NCBI GenBank assembly: GCA_963738835.1
Contig: CAVTYH010000002.1
Location: 124,001-188,000 of the forward strand
Direction: 5' to 3'
Source of the DNA: CAVTYH01 sp963738835
Lineage (GTDB): Bacteria > Planctomycetota > Planctomycetia > Pirellulales > JADZDJ01
Length of the DNA stretch: 64,000 bases
The notes beneath the pieces are model-generated. The model was not told the DNA's origin, did not search any database, and was given only the letters and a program-made list of their open reading frames with translations. The position numbers were made by a program, and so were the translations under genes. This document shows, one piece after another, positions 44,934 to 54,638 of this stretch (the stretch's first letter is position 1; the number at the start of each line of letters is the position of its first letter).

Positions 44934-46119
44934 ACACCGATCCGTTGGACAACGTGCCACCGACGACCCTGCCAACAGCGGGCCACGGAAGCAGTTCGCC
45001 GCCGGCACTGCTCTGGTGACGATGCCCGGCAACTCGTCGAGCATCTGGCGACGGTCACAAAATCGGGCCTGCCGATCGCTCCGGCATTGCGGGCTGCCGC
45101 CGAGGAATTGCCGCATCACCGTGTGGCCGACGCCATGGTGCGGCTGGCCGGCGAACTGGAAATGGGTCGCTCGCTGGACAACATTCTGCGGAACAATCCG
45201 CGGTTTCTGCCGCCGCACATGCAACGGCTGATCGAAACTGGAGTGCAGTCTGGAAACCTGCCGGAAGTGCTGGTGCAGCTGATCGAAATCGACCGCAGCG
45301 CCGCCGATCTGCGGCGCAGCGTGCGGTTAGCCGTTGCCTATCCGATCATGCTGATTGTGCTGTGGATGATTTTGGTAGCGCTGTTCGCCGGATACGTGTT
45401 GCCTGATCTATTGCACGTGTTCGACGACTTCAAGATGAATTTGCCGCTGCCGACCAAAGCGCTGAAATGGGTGGCCGGAAAGTGGATGCTGCGCGTGGTC
45501 GGGTTTTTGGCCGCCGCAATTCCAATGATCATCGTCAGCGCGCGAATTGTCCGTCGTCCACTCGGCTGGCAACGGCTGTTGACGGATATCCCGCTGATTG
45601 GGCCAACCCTTTTGTGGCGCGGCGTGGCCAATTGGTCGCAACTGTTGGCATTGCTGTTAAGGCAGCACATTCCGTTGCCAGAAGCGTTGCGTTTGGCATC
45701 CAGCGGCGTGGGAGCGCCGATCATGACCGTGGCCGGATTGCGCCGCCCGATCGGTGGAAGCGGGACGCAAACTTGCCGACGGGCTGGCTGCGGTTCGCAG
45801 CGTGCCGGCATCATTGATTCCGCTGGTTCGCTGGGGCGAACAGCACGACGCTTTGCCCGAGGGACTGCTGACGGCGGCCGACATGTTCGAGCGCCGTGTT
45901 CAACTGCGGGCGGCATTGCTGCAATCGGTGTTGCCGCCATTGGCGTTTGTCTTTGCCGCTTTGGGCACGTTGTGGTTAGCGAACGCCATCTTGCTGCCCA
46001 TGCTGTCGCTACTGCGGTGGTTTACAAGCTGGGGCTTCAGGTCGGGTCCGCTGTGGACGGAAGGTTTTGAAGAAGTGGCCGTTGAAGTTACGCTCATTGC
46101 CCTGGGGGTTTGGGCGGTG
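44930..46119 (+). CDS. GspF-type inner membrane protein, second of three (two frameshifts)
   Basis: It starts at the ATG at 44930 in ATGA overlap with the first GspF. The frame breaks at about 45012 and again at about 45743; two bases restored at each of these repeats give LATVTKSGLPIAPALRAAAEELPHHRVADAMVRLAGELEMGRSLDNIL, PPHMQRLIETGVQSGNLPEVLVQLIEI, and then VEAGRKLADGLAAVRSVPASLIPLVRWGEQHDALPEGLLTAADMFERRVQ. These are the two T2SSF domains, with helices VAYPIMLIVLWMILVALFAGYVLP, VVGFLAAAIPMIIVSARI and LPPLAFVFAALGTLWLANAILLPM. No stop codon separates it from the third copy in this frame, so the end given here is a guess at a boundary: either a further indel or a real fusion. Confidence 0.72.
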
Positions 46120-47369
46120 ATGTCGATCTTGGTCTGGTTGTACCACTCGGCGGTGGGTGCGTTCTTTGCCGAACTAACGGAGTTCAGCTCAGGCCGGACG
46201 GGCGGCTTTAGGTCTGTCTTCGTCGCCGTGTTTTGGTACCTCTATCGAAAACTTTCGCTCCTGGTTTTGCTGGCGGTGATGATTGGTCTGACGGGTTTCT
46301 TCGGACCCTTTTTGTGGATTGCCACCGTCATCATTATCTCGATGGCCCGGGCACGTTATCGAGAAATGGAAAACCGCTCGCTGCTGTGGCTGTTGACGGT
46401 TGCGATGGATAAAGGTATTCCGCTCTCCGCTGCCGTGCGGGCTTTTGCCGATGAGCGCAGCGATAAGCTGGGGGTTCGCGCCACTGGTTGGCGCAATCGC
46501 TCGATGGCGGAATGCCCCTGGACGCCGCCATCGCCAGTGCCGGCATTCGGCTGCCCGACGATGCCTTGCTGGCCATTCGCAGCAACGCCCGCAATGGCGC
46601 ACGTTCGTTGCTCGCCAAAAGCACTTCACAAAGCAGCGTCGCGGTCGATTCCGCGCGAAATGCAGCGGTCGGACGATTGGAGTATCTGAGCGTGCTCGCT
46701 CTTTTTGCCGCGGGGCTCATCGTGTTTCTGGTGCTGCACATTATGCCGGCGTTTCAGAAGATTTTCAGCGATTTCAAAACCAACCTGCCGACTGTCACAC
46801 TGGCGGTTTTGAAGTCGTATGTCTCCGTAAACAGTCTGGCCATCTTTTGCCTGGTGCTCTTATTTGCCGTGCTCTTGTTCGCGTTGGCACGGTACGCCGG
46901 ACAAGTGCGGTGGGATCCGCCCCTGGTGCGGCTGCTGGCAAGTCCGCTGGATGAAGCCCTCGTGCTGCGGTCGCTGGCCCAATCGATCGAGCAAGGTTCG
47001 ACCATGACCTCGGCCCTGGCCTGGCTGGCCAAGCGGTATCCCAAGCAACACATTTGCGACAGGTTGCGGAACGCGGTGCGGCACATGGATAATGGAGTGC
47101 ATTGGTGCGATAGCTTGCAAGCCAGCAACCTGTTGCCGGCGGCGGAGGCCGGGGTGCTGAAAGCCGCTGAGCGCGTCGGGAATTTGGTCTGGGCACTTAA
47201 CGACACCGCTGATCGGTTGTCGCGGCGGTTTACGAACCGACTGACCGCGTTCGTCTCGATTGGTTTTCCATTGGTTCTGCTGGCGTTGGCGGCCGTCGTA
47301 TTTTTTGTAACCGTTGGCATTATGCTTCCGTTGGCGAAATTGATTACCGACCTGGCGGCACGGCAATGA
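46120..47369 (+). CDS. GspF-type inner membrane protein, third of three (one frameshift)
   Basis: This copy carries an extra N-terminal hydrophobic region (MSILVWLYHSAVG and KLSLLVLLAVMIGLTGFFGPFLWIATVIIISM) before the first T2SSF domain (MENRSLLWLLTVAMDKGIPLSAAVRAFADE). At about 46481 one C restored in GCGCCAC joins DKLGVRA to HWLAQSLDGGMPLDAAIASAGIRLPDDALLAI. The second domain contains SLAQSIEQGSTMTSALAWLAKRYPKQHICDRL, AAEAGVLKAAERVGNLVWAL and the final helix LVLLALAAVVFFVTVGIMLPLAKLI. The ATG at 46120 is the first good in-frame start, but the frame is open upstream into the second copy. It is followed by pseudopilin genes with a 4-bp overlap. Confidence 0.72.
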
Positions 47370-47800
47370 CACACAACTCCCACAACACGGCGAAGCATCG
47401 GCAGGGCGTGACGCTGCTAGAATGCACCGTGGCGCTGGCGCTCTTGGCGGCGGGCCTGGTCATGGCTGCCGAGGTGCTTGTCCAGTGCGCACGAAATCGT
47501 CAAGACAGCGAGAAGTTGTTGGCCGTGCAACTGGAAGCCGCGAACGTGGCGGAACGCATTGCCGCCATGCCTTATGCAGAATTGACTCCAACCAACTTGC
47601 AACAAATCAGCTTGTCGAAGTCATTTCAAGCGTGGCTGCCGGGAGTGCAGCTGCACATTAGCTCGATTGATGCTTCGACCGGCGATCCGCCGCATCGGCG
47701 AGTGAAAATCGAAATTGTCTGGCCTGGCGAGGAAGAAACGCCGCGCACGGTTAGCCTGACCACGTGGCGGTTTCCTGCGCTGACGGAGACCACGCCATGA
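47366..47800 (+). CDS. minor pseudopilin-like protein (GspI-like)
   Basis: A 144-residue protein with a prepilin-type N-terminus: basic leader, then QGVTLLECTVALALLAAGLVMAAEVLVQCAR, where Gly-Val-Thr-Leu-Leu-Glu matches the cleavage site and the Glu5 needed for assembly. The globular part is about 95 residues and ends VSLTTWRFPALTE. Overlap by four bases with the third gspF and with the next gene shows tight coupling. The I/J/K assignment rests on gene order, size and the short loop after the helix. Confidence 0.75.
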   Translation: MTHNSHNTAKHRQGVTLLECTVALALLAAGLVMAAEVLVQCARNRQDSEKLLAVQLEAANVAERIAAMPYAELTPTNLQQISLSKSFQAWLPGVQLHISSIDASTGDPPHRRVKIEIVWPGEEETPRTVSLTTWRFPALTETTP

Positions 47801-48345
47801 AACGCCGCGATGAATTGCACAATTGCCGTCGGGCCGTGACGCTTATCGAAATGATGGCGGTCATCGCCCTGTCGTCGATTGTTATGGGCCTGGTGGGCGT
47901 GACATTGCACAGCGCATGGCAAATTGAAAGGGCGATGGATAATCATCGCCTGGTGCTCGATTCCATCGGACGCCTGGCGCAGCAATTCCGCGACGATGTT
48001 CATGCAGCGCAAACCGTGGGAACATCGCCCAATTCGTCGGCGAAAAAGTTCACGCTCAATTTGTCCGACGAAAAACAAATTGAATATCAAGGCGCTGCCG
48101 ACGCGATGCAACGCCTTGAGCGTGACCGCGATCAAATCGTGCGGCGCGAATCGTACACTTTGCCGCCCGAGGCAGCGGTCGATTGGCAAATTGAATCGCT
48201 CGGCAAGCGCCAGCAAACCAGCATGATCATTAGCTACCCGTTGGACGCCAAACCCGCGGAGTTCTCCGAACAGCGCGAGTTGCGAATTGACGCCCTCGTC
48301 GGCGAATCGCCACCCGAAATCCGCCTATCAAAAGAAATGCCGTGA
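47797..48345 (+). CDS. minor pseudopilin-like protein (GspJ-like)
   Basis: A 182-residue protein starting in ATGA overlap with the previous gene. The prepilin motif is RRAVTLIEMMAVIALSSIVMGLVGVTLHSAW, with Glu at position 5 after the expected cleavage site. A domain of alternating helix and strand follows (DSIGRLAQQFRDDVHAAQTV, FTLNLSDEKQIEYQG, IVRRESYTLPPEAAVDWQIE). Length and position between I- and K-like neighbours fit GspJ, the second of three tip pseudopilins. Confidence 0.75.
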   Translation: MKRRDELHNCRRAVTLIEMMAVIALSSIVMGLVGVTLHSAWQIERAMDNHRLVLDSIGRLAQQFRDDVHAAQTVGTSPNSSAKKFTLNLSDEKQIEYQGAADAMQRLERDRDQIVRRESYTLPPEAAVDWQIESLGKRQQTSMIISYPLDAKPAEFSEQRELRIDALVGESPPEIRLSKEMP

Positions 48346-48782
48346 CGCAAAAGATTGTCAAACATCGCCGCCTGAATGACTTCCCAGCGCACCTCAGCAA
48401 GGCGCGAAAAGCTGCCGTGCTGGCCGCCGCGGTGGCCGCGCTGGCTATCGCTACGATCATTTTGTTCGGCGTTTTGAAAGCCGCCGTCAATCATCAACGC
48501 GAAATTCGCACCCAGCGCTATCAGTTACAGGCCGATGTTTTGGCCAACGCTGGACTCAACCACGCCATGGCACAGCTTCGCAAGACCGGCAGTTACCAGG
48601 GCGAAACCTGGCGTTTGGCCGCCGATGAGCTCGACGGTTCCGGGCCCGCCGAAGTTTCAATTCGAGTTGAAACCGTCAGCAACCAGCCCGACGATTTGCA
48701 TATCACCGCGCAGGCCGATTATCCCAGCGATACCGAACATCGCGCCCGCAAAACGCATGCCACAACCATCCATCGGAAATGA
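48342..48782 (+). CDS. GspK/PilX-like pilus tip protein
   Basis: A 146-residue protein starting at GTG in overlap with the previous stop (GTGA). After a basic N-terminus comes a hydrophobic helix AAVLAAAVAALAIATIILFGVLKAA, then QLQADVLANAGLNHAMAQLRK, which resembles the conserved Q..A...A.AGL..A...L helix after the GspK/PilX transmembrane segment. The Glu5 residue is absent, as in GspK. It is much shorter than typical GspK. It closes the secretion cluster before a DUF1559 protein. Confidence 0.7.
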   Translation: MTQKIVKHRRLNDFPAHLSKARKAAVLAAAVAALAIATIILFGVLKAAVNHQREIRTQRYQLQADVLANAGLNHAMAQLRKTGSYQGETWRLAADELDGSGPAEVSIRVETVSNQPDDLHITAQADYPSDTEHRARKTHATTIHRK

Positions 48783-48804
48783 TTGGAAATGATTGGAGCC
48801 AACG

Positions 48805-49842
48805 ATGAAAGCCGCGACCCACCGTGGATTCACGCTTGTCGAACTGCTTGTCGTGATCGCCATCATCGGCATATTAATCGCCCTCACACTGCCAGGAATT
48901 ATGGCTTCGCGTGAGTCGGCTCGGCGGACGCAGTGCCTGCACAATCTCACGCAACTGAGCGTGGGACTGCACCATTATGAAATGGCCCATGAGCGATTTC
49001 CACCGGGCAGCATCAACCCCAAGGGGCCGATTCGCAGTGTTGCGCAGGGCGATCATCGCAATTGGATTATTCATTTGTTGCCATATTTGGACGAAACCAA
49101 TGTGTATCGGCACATCGATCAAACCGTGGGCGTGTACCATGCCAGCAACGCGGGAGTCCGCGCCACGGAGATTCAGGTTTTGGAATGCTCCAGCGATAGT
49201 GTCGGCACGCCACCCGGAAGCAATTACGCGGCAGTTCATCACGATGTAGAAGCGCCGATCGATGTCGATAACCACGGCATGTTCTTTTTGAACAGCCGCG
49301 TCCGTTTCGATGACATTACCGATGGCGCGGCACACACCCTGTTTATCGGCGAAAAGCTGAACGAATTGAACGACCTGGGCTGGATGAGCGGCACCCGGGC
49401 CACGCTGCGGAACGCCGGCGCCTCGCTCAACTCCAACCTGCGGTCAGTAAGTGCCTGGGCGGCGCCGGTGCCCGATGCCGATAATTCTCAGCCCGCGGCC
49501 GATGGGCAGCCGGCAACCGGAAACGATCCGTCGAACGCCAATCAAGATCGTGGTTCTGACGCAAAACCAGAGGCTGCGGCAGCCGATCAATCGGCGGCAG
49601 CGGCTCCGGCAGTGCCGAAAACTGACAAACCGACCGATCCAATCGCAGCCGCGGCACAAAGCGGTCCGGCCGGGAGCGACCCGGCATTATTCGTCGGCGG
49701 CTTTGCCAGCAATCATCCGGCAGGGGTCAATTTCTTATTCGGCGATGGCAGTGTACGCTTCATTCCCGAGACGATTAACCAGCAAGTGCTGCAGCAACTG
49801 GCCCATCGTTCCGATGGCAAGCTGCCTCCGTCTGGATACTGA
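48805..49842 (+). CDS. DUF1559 pseudopilin-like protein
   Basis: A 345-residue DUF1559 protein: HRGFTLVELLVVIAIIGILIALTLPGIMASRESARRTQCLHNLTQLSVGLHHYEMAH, then ERFPPGSINPKGP, NWIIHLLPYLDETNVY, and a C-terminal HPAGVNFLFGDGSVRFIPETI, the H-x9-DG-type motif. A Pro/Ala/Asp-rich linker of about 75 residues (220-295) is inserted before the last motif and is unusual. The ATG at 48805 follows TTGGAGCC. It lies 22 bp after the GspK-like gene, so it is probably a substrate or major pseudopilin of the neighbouring machine. Confidence 0.85.
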   Translation: MKAATHRGFTLVELLVVIAIIGILIALTLPGIMASRESARRTQCLHNLTQLSVGLHHYEMAHERFPPGSINPKGPIRSVAQGDHRNWIIHLLPYLDETNVYRHIDQTVGVYHASNAGVRATEIQVLECSSDSVGTPPGSNYAAVHHDVEAPIDVDNHGMFFLNSRVRFDDITDGAAHTLFIGEKLNELNDLGWMSGTRATLRNAGASLNSNLRSVSAWAAPVPDADNSQPAADGQPATGNDPSNANQDRGSDAKPEAAAADQSAAAAPAVPKTDKPTDPIAAAAQSGPAGSDPALFVGGFASNHPAGVNFLFGDGSVRFIPETINQQVLQQLAHRSDGKLPPSGY

Positions 49843-50079
49843 CCGCAGCCCCCGATTGCGATAGTCAGTCCGCCGAACACAGCGGTAATCTCCTCGAAAG
49901 TTTGAACGCACAGCCGAGTTGTCCTTCTGCGCAAACCTTGCCGGCAGCCAAGCTGGGTTTCTGAGGGTTTGGATAAACATGCCGCCACAGACCGGCCGAA
50001 ACTAGCGACAGGGTGATAACGGCTCGTCCGTGCGGTCTGTCGTTTAGATTTACACGGCCGTCGCGGCGCCACACCCGAT

Positions 50080-51129
50080 GTGTTTCTCGATGGCCATTTT
50101 CAGGAAGTTTTTGTGCCTCGTCTGGCGTGCATCATTCCCGTCGTGGGATCGGTAGAGGGCTTAGAGTCCACCCTGCTCTCGGTGTTGGAACGCCGACCCG
50201 ATGATTGCGAAGTGCTGGTGGTTCTGAACACGCCGTATCACGATCCGTACGACTTGCGGGGAGAGATTCGATTTTTGCAGGCCCCGGCGAAGGCCGGTTT
50301 TGTGGCCTGTGTGAATCTCGGCATTGCCGCCACGCAGGCAACGATCGTGCATATTCTTGCGACGGGCTTCGAAGCCACGGAGGGTTGGATCGAGCGCGCC
50401 GTCTCTCATTTTGATGACCCGCGCGTCGGCACCGTGACGCCACTGGTGTACAACTTCGCCAATCAAGACGAGCTCTTAGCAGCCGGCATTGAGTACCACA
50501 TCGGTGGACGGAAGACAATTTGTCGGTCGCATCCGGCGGCGGACGAATCGCAGCCACGAACAATCGGTCCATGGGCCAAAGCGGCGTTTTATCGCAAATC
50601 GGCGCTGGAATCGCTCGCCGGCGGGTTTTCCGCTGCGGTTGGAAATTCGCTCGCCGATGCAGACTTCGCGCTCTCGCTGCGCCGTGCCGGCTGGCGCAAC
50701 GTGATTGAGCCGGCGTGCCGTGTAATGGGAACAACGATCGACGAAACATCGCCGGCGGGTTTCTCAGCCGGGTTGCACAACGAACGGCTTTTCTGGCGAC
50801 ATTTTGGCCAGGCCAATCGCCTGCTCGCGCTTGTTTCCCACGTTTTGGTTGTGCTTCGTGATTTCACGGCTCGGCCGTTTTGGAAACTGCCGAATCAACT
50901 GTTTGGACGGCTCATCGCCTGCTGCCAGTTCGGGCATTACCGGCAATACCAACAGCTGATTTCGGCAGCCGCTCACACGGTGCCGCCCGCTATCGCTTCG
51001 CAGGGCGCGGTAACGCCGACTCTCGAAGGCGACTCAGCGCCAAAGCCAGTTCGGCAACATCGTATCGACGAATCGCACAGTGTGCGACCGGCGAAAACAC
51101 GGGCCGCTCAAACCGCTCGCCGCCAATAG
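50080..51129 (+). CDS. family 2 glycosyltransferase
   Basis: A 349-residue GT-A-fold enzyme: PRLACIIPVVGSVEGLESTLLSVLERRPDDCEVLVVLN at the start, KAGFVACVNLGIAATQATIVHILATGFEATEGWIERA, where the usual DxD metal motif reads ATGFEA, so the metal site may be altered. A later FRKSALE-like acceptor segment appears as AAFYRKSALESLAGGF, and LADADFALSLRRAGWRNVIEPACRV follows. It is rGT2-like with a C-terminal amphipathic helix region and a basic tail. The start may be the GTG at 50110. Acceptor and sugar unknown; it follows the secretion cluster but need not be linked. Confidence 0.75.
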   Translation: MFLDGHFQEVFVPRLACIIPVVGSVEGLESTLLSVLERRPDDCEVLVVLNTPYHDPYDLRGEIRFLQAPAKAGFVACVNLGIAATQATIVHILATGFEATEGWIERAVSHFDDPRVGTVTPLVYNFANQDELLAAGIEYHIGGRKTICRSHPAADESQPRTIGPWAKAAFYRKSALESLAGGFSAAVGNSLADADFALSLRRAGWRNVIEPACRVMGTTIDETSPAGFSAGLHNERLFWRHFGQANRLLALVSHVLVVLRDFTARPFWKLPNQLFGRLIACCQFGHYRQYQQLISAAAHTVPPAIASQGAVTPTLEGDSAPKPVRQHRIDESHSVRPAKTRAAQTARRQ

Positions 51130-51187
51130 TTGCACTCTGCAGCGCGATCCGATTGCCTGTGGACAGCGGATGCTTTGCCGCTGGAAA

Positions 51188-52636
51188 TCATTCATCCAGC
51201 AGAAACTTCTCTCGCGTCAGCTCGATGGACATCGCCGGATTCTGCGTGGCGTCGGCCAGTTCGAGCATCAATTTGGTGCCCGCTTGTCCGCGAATTAAGG
51301 CCGCGCATTCCGCGAGACTCTTGTTTTCCATCGGCACACCATTGATGGAGCGGATGGCAAGTCCCGCCGTCAATCCTGCCTTCGCGGCCGGCGAGTTTGC
51401 GAGAACTTTGGTAATACGCACCATGCCGCTAGGCGCGTCGAAATCGAGCGCGAAACCTGCGCCCTCCAACTCGCGCATAGGCATCATTTTCGTTGGGTCG
51501 AGTCCGACCAATCTTGCGTGTTGCAAAATCCGCCAGCCCAATGCCGAGGAATGGATGTTGGTTTGATTCGTGAGGACGACAACACCAATACGACGCTTAA
51601 GATCGAAGCCCACGAAGCTGTTGTAACCGCTTGTGCCACCGGCGTGGCCAAGCAATTGGCTTCCGGCCGGATTCAATACGCCATCGTCGTACCAAGGCAG
51701 GGCAGTGTGGCTTTGAAAAGGCTCATCGCTCAGGTGGGCGTCGTCGTGACGTATTTGATGAGTTTGTTCCATGAGCGGCGTCAGCTTGGATTGCGAAAGA
51801 CCCAACTGAGCCGAAACGTACCTCACCAGATCGTCTGCCGTGGAACGAATTGCGCCGGCGCCCGCGATGGCGTGCAATTCGAAATTATCCGAGGGGCGAC
51901 CTTGCGCGTCGTGCCCCGTTGCCAGCCTTGCTTTCAATTCCGGTGTCAAAGTAACGCACGTGCTATCCAAATGCAGCGGACGGCAAATCCGTTCGATGAC
52001 GAGCGCTTCGAAATCCTTTCCGGATTTGCGTTCCATCGCGTGCCCCAACAATCCCATACCGATGTTGGAATATTGAAATTTCGCGCCGGGATCTTGCGCG
52101 AGCCGATAGCTCGATAAAAACTCGTACATTTTGCCAACCGTGTAAGTGCGAAAGCGCTCAGCCCAATCCGCACCTTCATGGTTATCGGCGTTAAATGGCA
52201 GCCCAGAATCCTGGGCGGCAAGATTCAGCAGCGTGATTTCCTTTCCACCGTGCGTCTGCAATTTGACCGAATCGGGAAGATATTTCGCCACGGGATCGTC
52301 GAACTTCATTTCGCCCCGGTCGACCATGTCCACCAGCAATAGCGCGGTGAATGTCTTCGTGACCGAGCCGATTTCGAATACCGTGTCGGCATTCACTTCG
52401 TCGTCGGTGCCGTTGTCGAGCTTCCCGGCGCTGAAAGTCTTGCTCCCATGTTCGTCCACCAGCGCTACGACCATGCCGGCATTTTTATGGTCGAAATTCT
52501 CATGGAGGAATTTTCTGATCGACGCGTAATCATCCCCATCCGCGCAAGCCAAAAATGGTCGACATAGCAGGACCGACATGAGGCAAATCAAGCGGATCGC
52601 AGTGATTGCCAATAAACGATTCGGCCGTTGATTCAT
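51188..52636 (-). CDS. exported class C beta-lactamase-fold protein with C-terminal PDZ domain
   Basis: A 482-residue protein. Signal peptide 1-32. Serine-hydrolase motifs: SVTK (Ser91, Lys94), YSN (Tyr189), and HAGGTSG (about residue 331) in the place of KTG. This is the pattern of class C beta-lactamase-like peptidases and esterases (AmpH/EstB group). After residue 395 a PDZ-like domain appears: ITKVLANSPAAKAGLTAGLAIRSINGVPMENKSLAECAALIRG. The combination suggests a periplasmic hydrolase that binds peptide ends. Start and length look normal. Substrate unknown. Confidence 0.85.
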   Translation of the reverse strand: MNQRPNRLLAITAIRLICLMSVLLCRPFLACADGDDYASIRKFLHENFDHKNAGMVVALVDEHGSKTFSAGKLDNGTDDEVNADTVFEIGSVTKTFTALLLVDMVDRGEMKFDDPVAKYLPDSVKLQTHGGKEITLLNLAAQDSGLPFNADNHEGADWAERFRTYTVGKMYEFLSSYRLAQDPGAKFQYSNIGMGLLGHAMERKSGKDFEALVIERICRPLHLDSTCVTLTPELKARLATGHDAQGRPSDNFELHAIAGAGAIRSTADDLVRYVSAQLGLSQSKLTPLMEQTHQIRHDDAHLSDEPFQSHTALPWYDDGVLNPAGSQLLGHAGGTSGYNSFVGFDLKRRIGVVVLTNQTNIHSSALGWRILQHARLVGLDPTKMMPMRELEGAGFALDFDAPSGMVRITKVLANSPAAKAGLTAGLAIRSINGVPMENKSLAECAALIRGQAGTKLMLELADATQNPAMSIELTREKFLLDE

Positions 52637-52735
52637 GATTCGCTCCGCTGCTAGTTCGCCAATGCCAATTCGGTTGCCTGGTTACCGCTGGCTCGTTTGT
52701 CGCGACAGAATTCGTTTCCCGTCGCTGGGACTTGA

Positions 52736-53104
52736 TTAAAACTGGGTCAGGGAAAGCGTATTTCCGTCGGGATCTTTGAACCATGCCACCTTCGCGCCAG
52801 AAGGGCTTGTCCAGACCCCCGATTTATCTTGATCAAGACCGTCATAACGTTCAAAACGAATTCCCCTGTTTGTCAACTCCTGAATCTTCGCACCAATGTC
52901 GGGCACCTCCCAACCAAGAACAGTATGCTTTGCCGGAAGCAGTTCTTGAACTTTCTGCACACGGAGCATCGTGCCACTGGCATCGAACACGATGGCAAAA
53001 GGCCCATCGCTAACCAGCTTCAGTCCAAGAGTGCTCTCGTAAAACTTGAGGGCACTGGCAGGATTTTGGGTCGCCACAAAACTGATGACTTTTGATTGAT
53101 TCAT
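52736..53104 (-). CDS. VOC (glyoxalase/bleomycin-resistance) superfamily protein
   Basis: A 122-residue single VOC module pair: VISFVATQNPASALKFYESTLGLKLVSDGPFAIVFDASGTMLRVQKV and VLGWEVPDIGAKIQELTNRGIRFERYDGLDQDKSGVWTSPSGAKVAWFKDPDGNTLSLTQF. The ending FKDPDGNxLxL is typical. The start at 53104 was chosen because the fold begins immediately; the longer frame upstream is unrelated. Metal ligands expected (His, Glu) are partly absent: position 1 is not His. Function unknown. Confidence 0.85.
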   Translation of the reverse strand: MNQSKVISFVATQNPASALKFYESTLGLKLVSDGPFAIVFDASGTMLRVQKVQELLPAKHTVLGWEVPDIGAKIQELTNRGIRFERYDGLDQDKSGVWTSPSGAKVAWFKDPDGNTLSLTQF

Positions 53105-53258
53105 ACTTTGGTGCCCATTTCTGGATTTACCGTGGCCTGACAAGCATTGGACCGCCGACATTGATCAATTCGGACCGGCGTCGATGACTTTCCGATGACC
53201 AACCGCAAGGCGAGAAAACCACCGGCGAGTATCGATTCGATATTCATCGTGCAACCCG

Positions 53259-54638
53259 TCAATTCAGTTCTGGTTGACCGATCAATTTAATCAGCCCTTC
53301 GACAAACGGGCCGCGCCAGCAAACGGGGTTGTGGCCACCGCTGAACTCGCTGTAATCGACGGTGTAGCTTTTTGCTTTTAAGACGTCACGGAGGCGGCGA
53401 TTTTCGTTCAGCAGGCTATACGGATGAAAATTCTCGAACCGGCCCGCGGTCAGATAAAAATGGATCGGCAATTTCGGCGACTCCACAAACTGCCGCGTCA
53501 GCCAGCCTGGTTCCGATTCCGCGTTCATCGTCCCCTCAAACATGCCGGGGCACCAGGGATACGAGCCCGACATAGAGAGGACGTTGCCGAACACTTCAGG
53601 ATGGCGATAGGCGCAGAACGAAGACATGAGCCCGCCTAAACTCAGTCCACTGATAATGGTCTGCTCTGCCTTGGTGGCAACGTGGTAATCTTTCCGCACG
53701 CGAGGAATCAATTCCTGGGCGACAAAATCGGCAAACGTCTCCGAGCATGCAAGTTCTTTGTCTCGCTCGGCTGTTTGATAGACAAACACAGTGACCAGTG
53801 GGGCAATCTTCTTTTGGGAAATCAGATTGTCGAGAATCACGCTGACTGGAAACGAGCTGTTGGCCTGCCGGCATCCATTGCCATCGAACATCACCAGCAG
53901 GGTGTAAGGTTCGCCCTGCGGATTGTAGCCGGGCGGAGTGTAAGCGGCGAACGTTCGATCTTGCTTTAAGATTTCGCTGTGGATCGTGAATTCACGGATG
54001 TCGCGGTTCGCCAGATTCTTTTCCAGCCAGCCGGTAATCTGATTCGACACGCCTGGCAAGCGCTCTAGCCACGGTTGCGGCGGGGCGTCGGGAAGCTCCG
54101 CAATCGAACCGTCGCCGCTCGGCGAGTCATGCGGATTCAGCGGATCGGAGGCCGGCGGATGCTCTTTCCAAAATTTTTGCCAAGCTGCGGGGTCGCTTGC
54201 AATGTTTTCGGGCTGATTGATGAGGAACCGATAAACGAACCGGGCGTCATTGGGTACTTTATCGGTTCGATACCAAAGATCAGTCTCCTTGAGCCGCTCC
54301 AATTTCGCGGCGAAATCCGCCGTCGGCGGACCGCCCAGCACACCTACCCGGTGAACCGTTCCTTCGCTGCGCCAAAGAAATGTGACCCATGCCGAGTGCG
54401 GGTCATTGACCACCGACTCCACCAGCGGGGCTTTGCCTTGCAAATGACCAACGAATTGGTCGATTGCCGCCTGATTGCCATCAGAGTCGCCGGTCAATTG
54501 TTTTGCCAACTCTGCCAGACTCGGACTGTCGTAATTCTCCTCGGGTTCGCTGCTTGGCGTCGCTCCCTGCGTGACGGTAATCCAACGCACGATGCCGACC
54601 AGTGAGACGATCAATGCGATAGCGAACAGTTTTTTCAT
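53259..54638 (-). CDS. exported enterochelin-esterase-like hydrolase
   Basis: A 459-residue protein: signal peptide or anchor 1-25; an N-terminal beta domain like that of Fes esterases (VTFLWRSEGTVHRVGVLGGPP, DARFVYRFLINQPEN, about 75-170); and an alpha/beta-hydrolase domain (RTFAAYTPPGYNPQGEPYTLLVMFDG, about 228-255) with the nucleophile in SGLSLGG (Ser333) and the catalytic His in FSGGHNPVCWR (about 439). Such enzymes cleave trilactone siderophores or other esters; the true substrate is not evident. Its start overlaps the cytochrome-monooxygenase stop by four bases (ATGA), so they are translationally coupled. Confidence 0.83.
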   Translation of the reverse strand: MKKLFAIALIVSLVGIVRWITVTQGATPSSEPEENYDSPSLAELAKQLTGDSDGNQAAIDQFVGHLQGKAPLVESVVNDPHSAWVTFLWRSEGTVHRVGVLGGPPTADFAAKLERLKETDLWYRTDKVPNDARFVYRFLINQPENIASDPAAWQKFWKEHPPASDPLNPHDSPSGDGSIAELPDAPPQPWLERLPGVSNQITGWLEKNLANRDIREFTIHSEILKQDRTFAAYTPPGYNPQGEPYTLLVMFDGNGCRQANSSFPVSVILDNLISQKKIAPLVTVFVYQTAERDKELACSETFADFVAQELIPRVRKDYHVATKAEQTIISGLSLGGLMSSFCAYRHPEVFGNVLSMSGSYPWCPGMFEGTMNAESEPGWLTRQFVESPKLPIHFYLTAGRFENFHPYSLLNENRRLRDVLKAKSYTVDYSEFSGGHNPVCWRGPFVEGLIKLIGQPELN

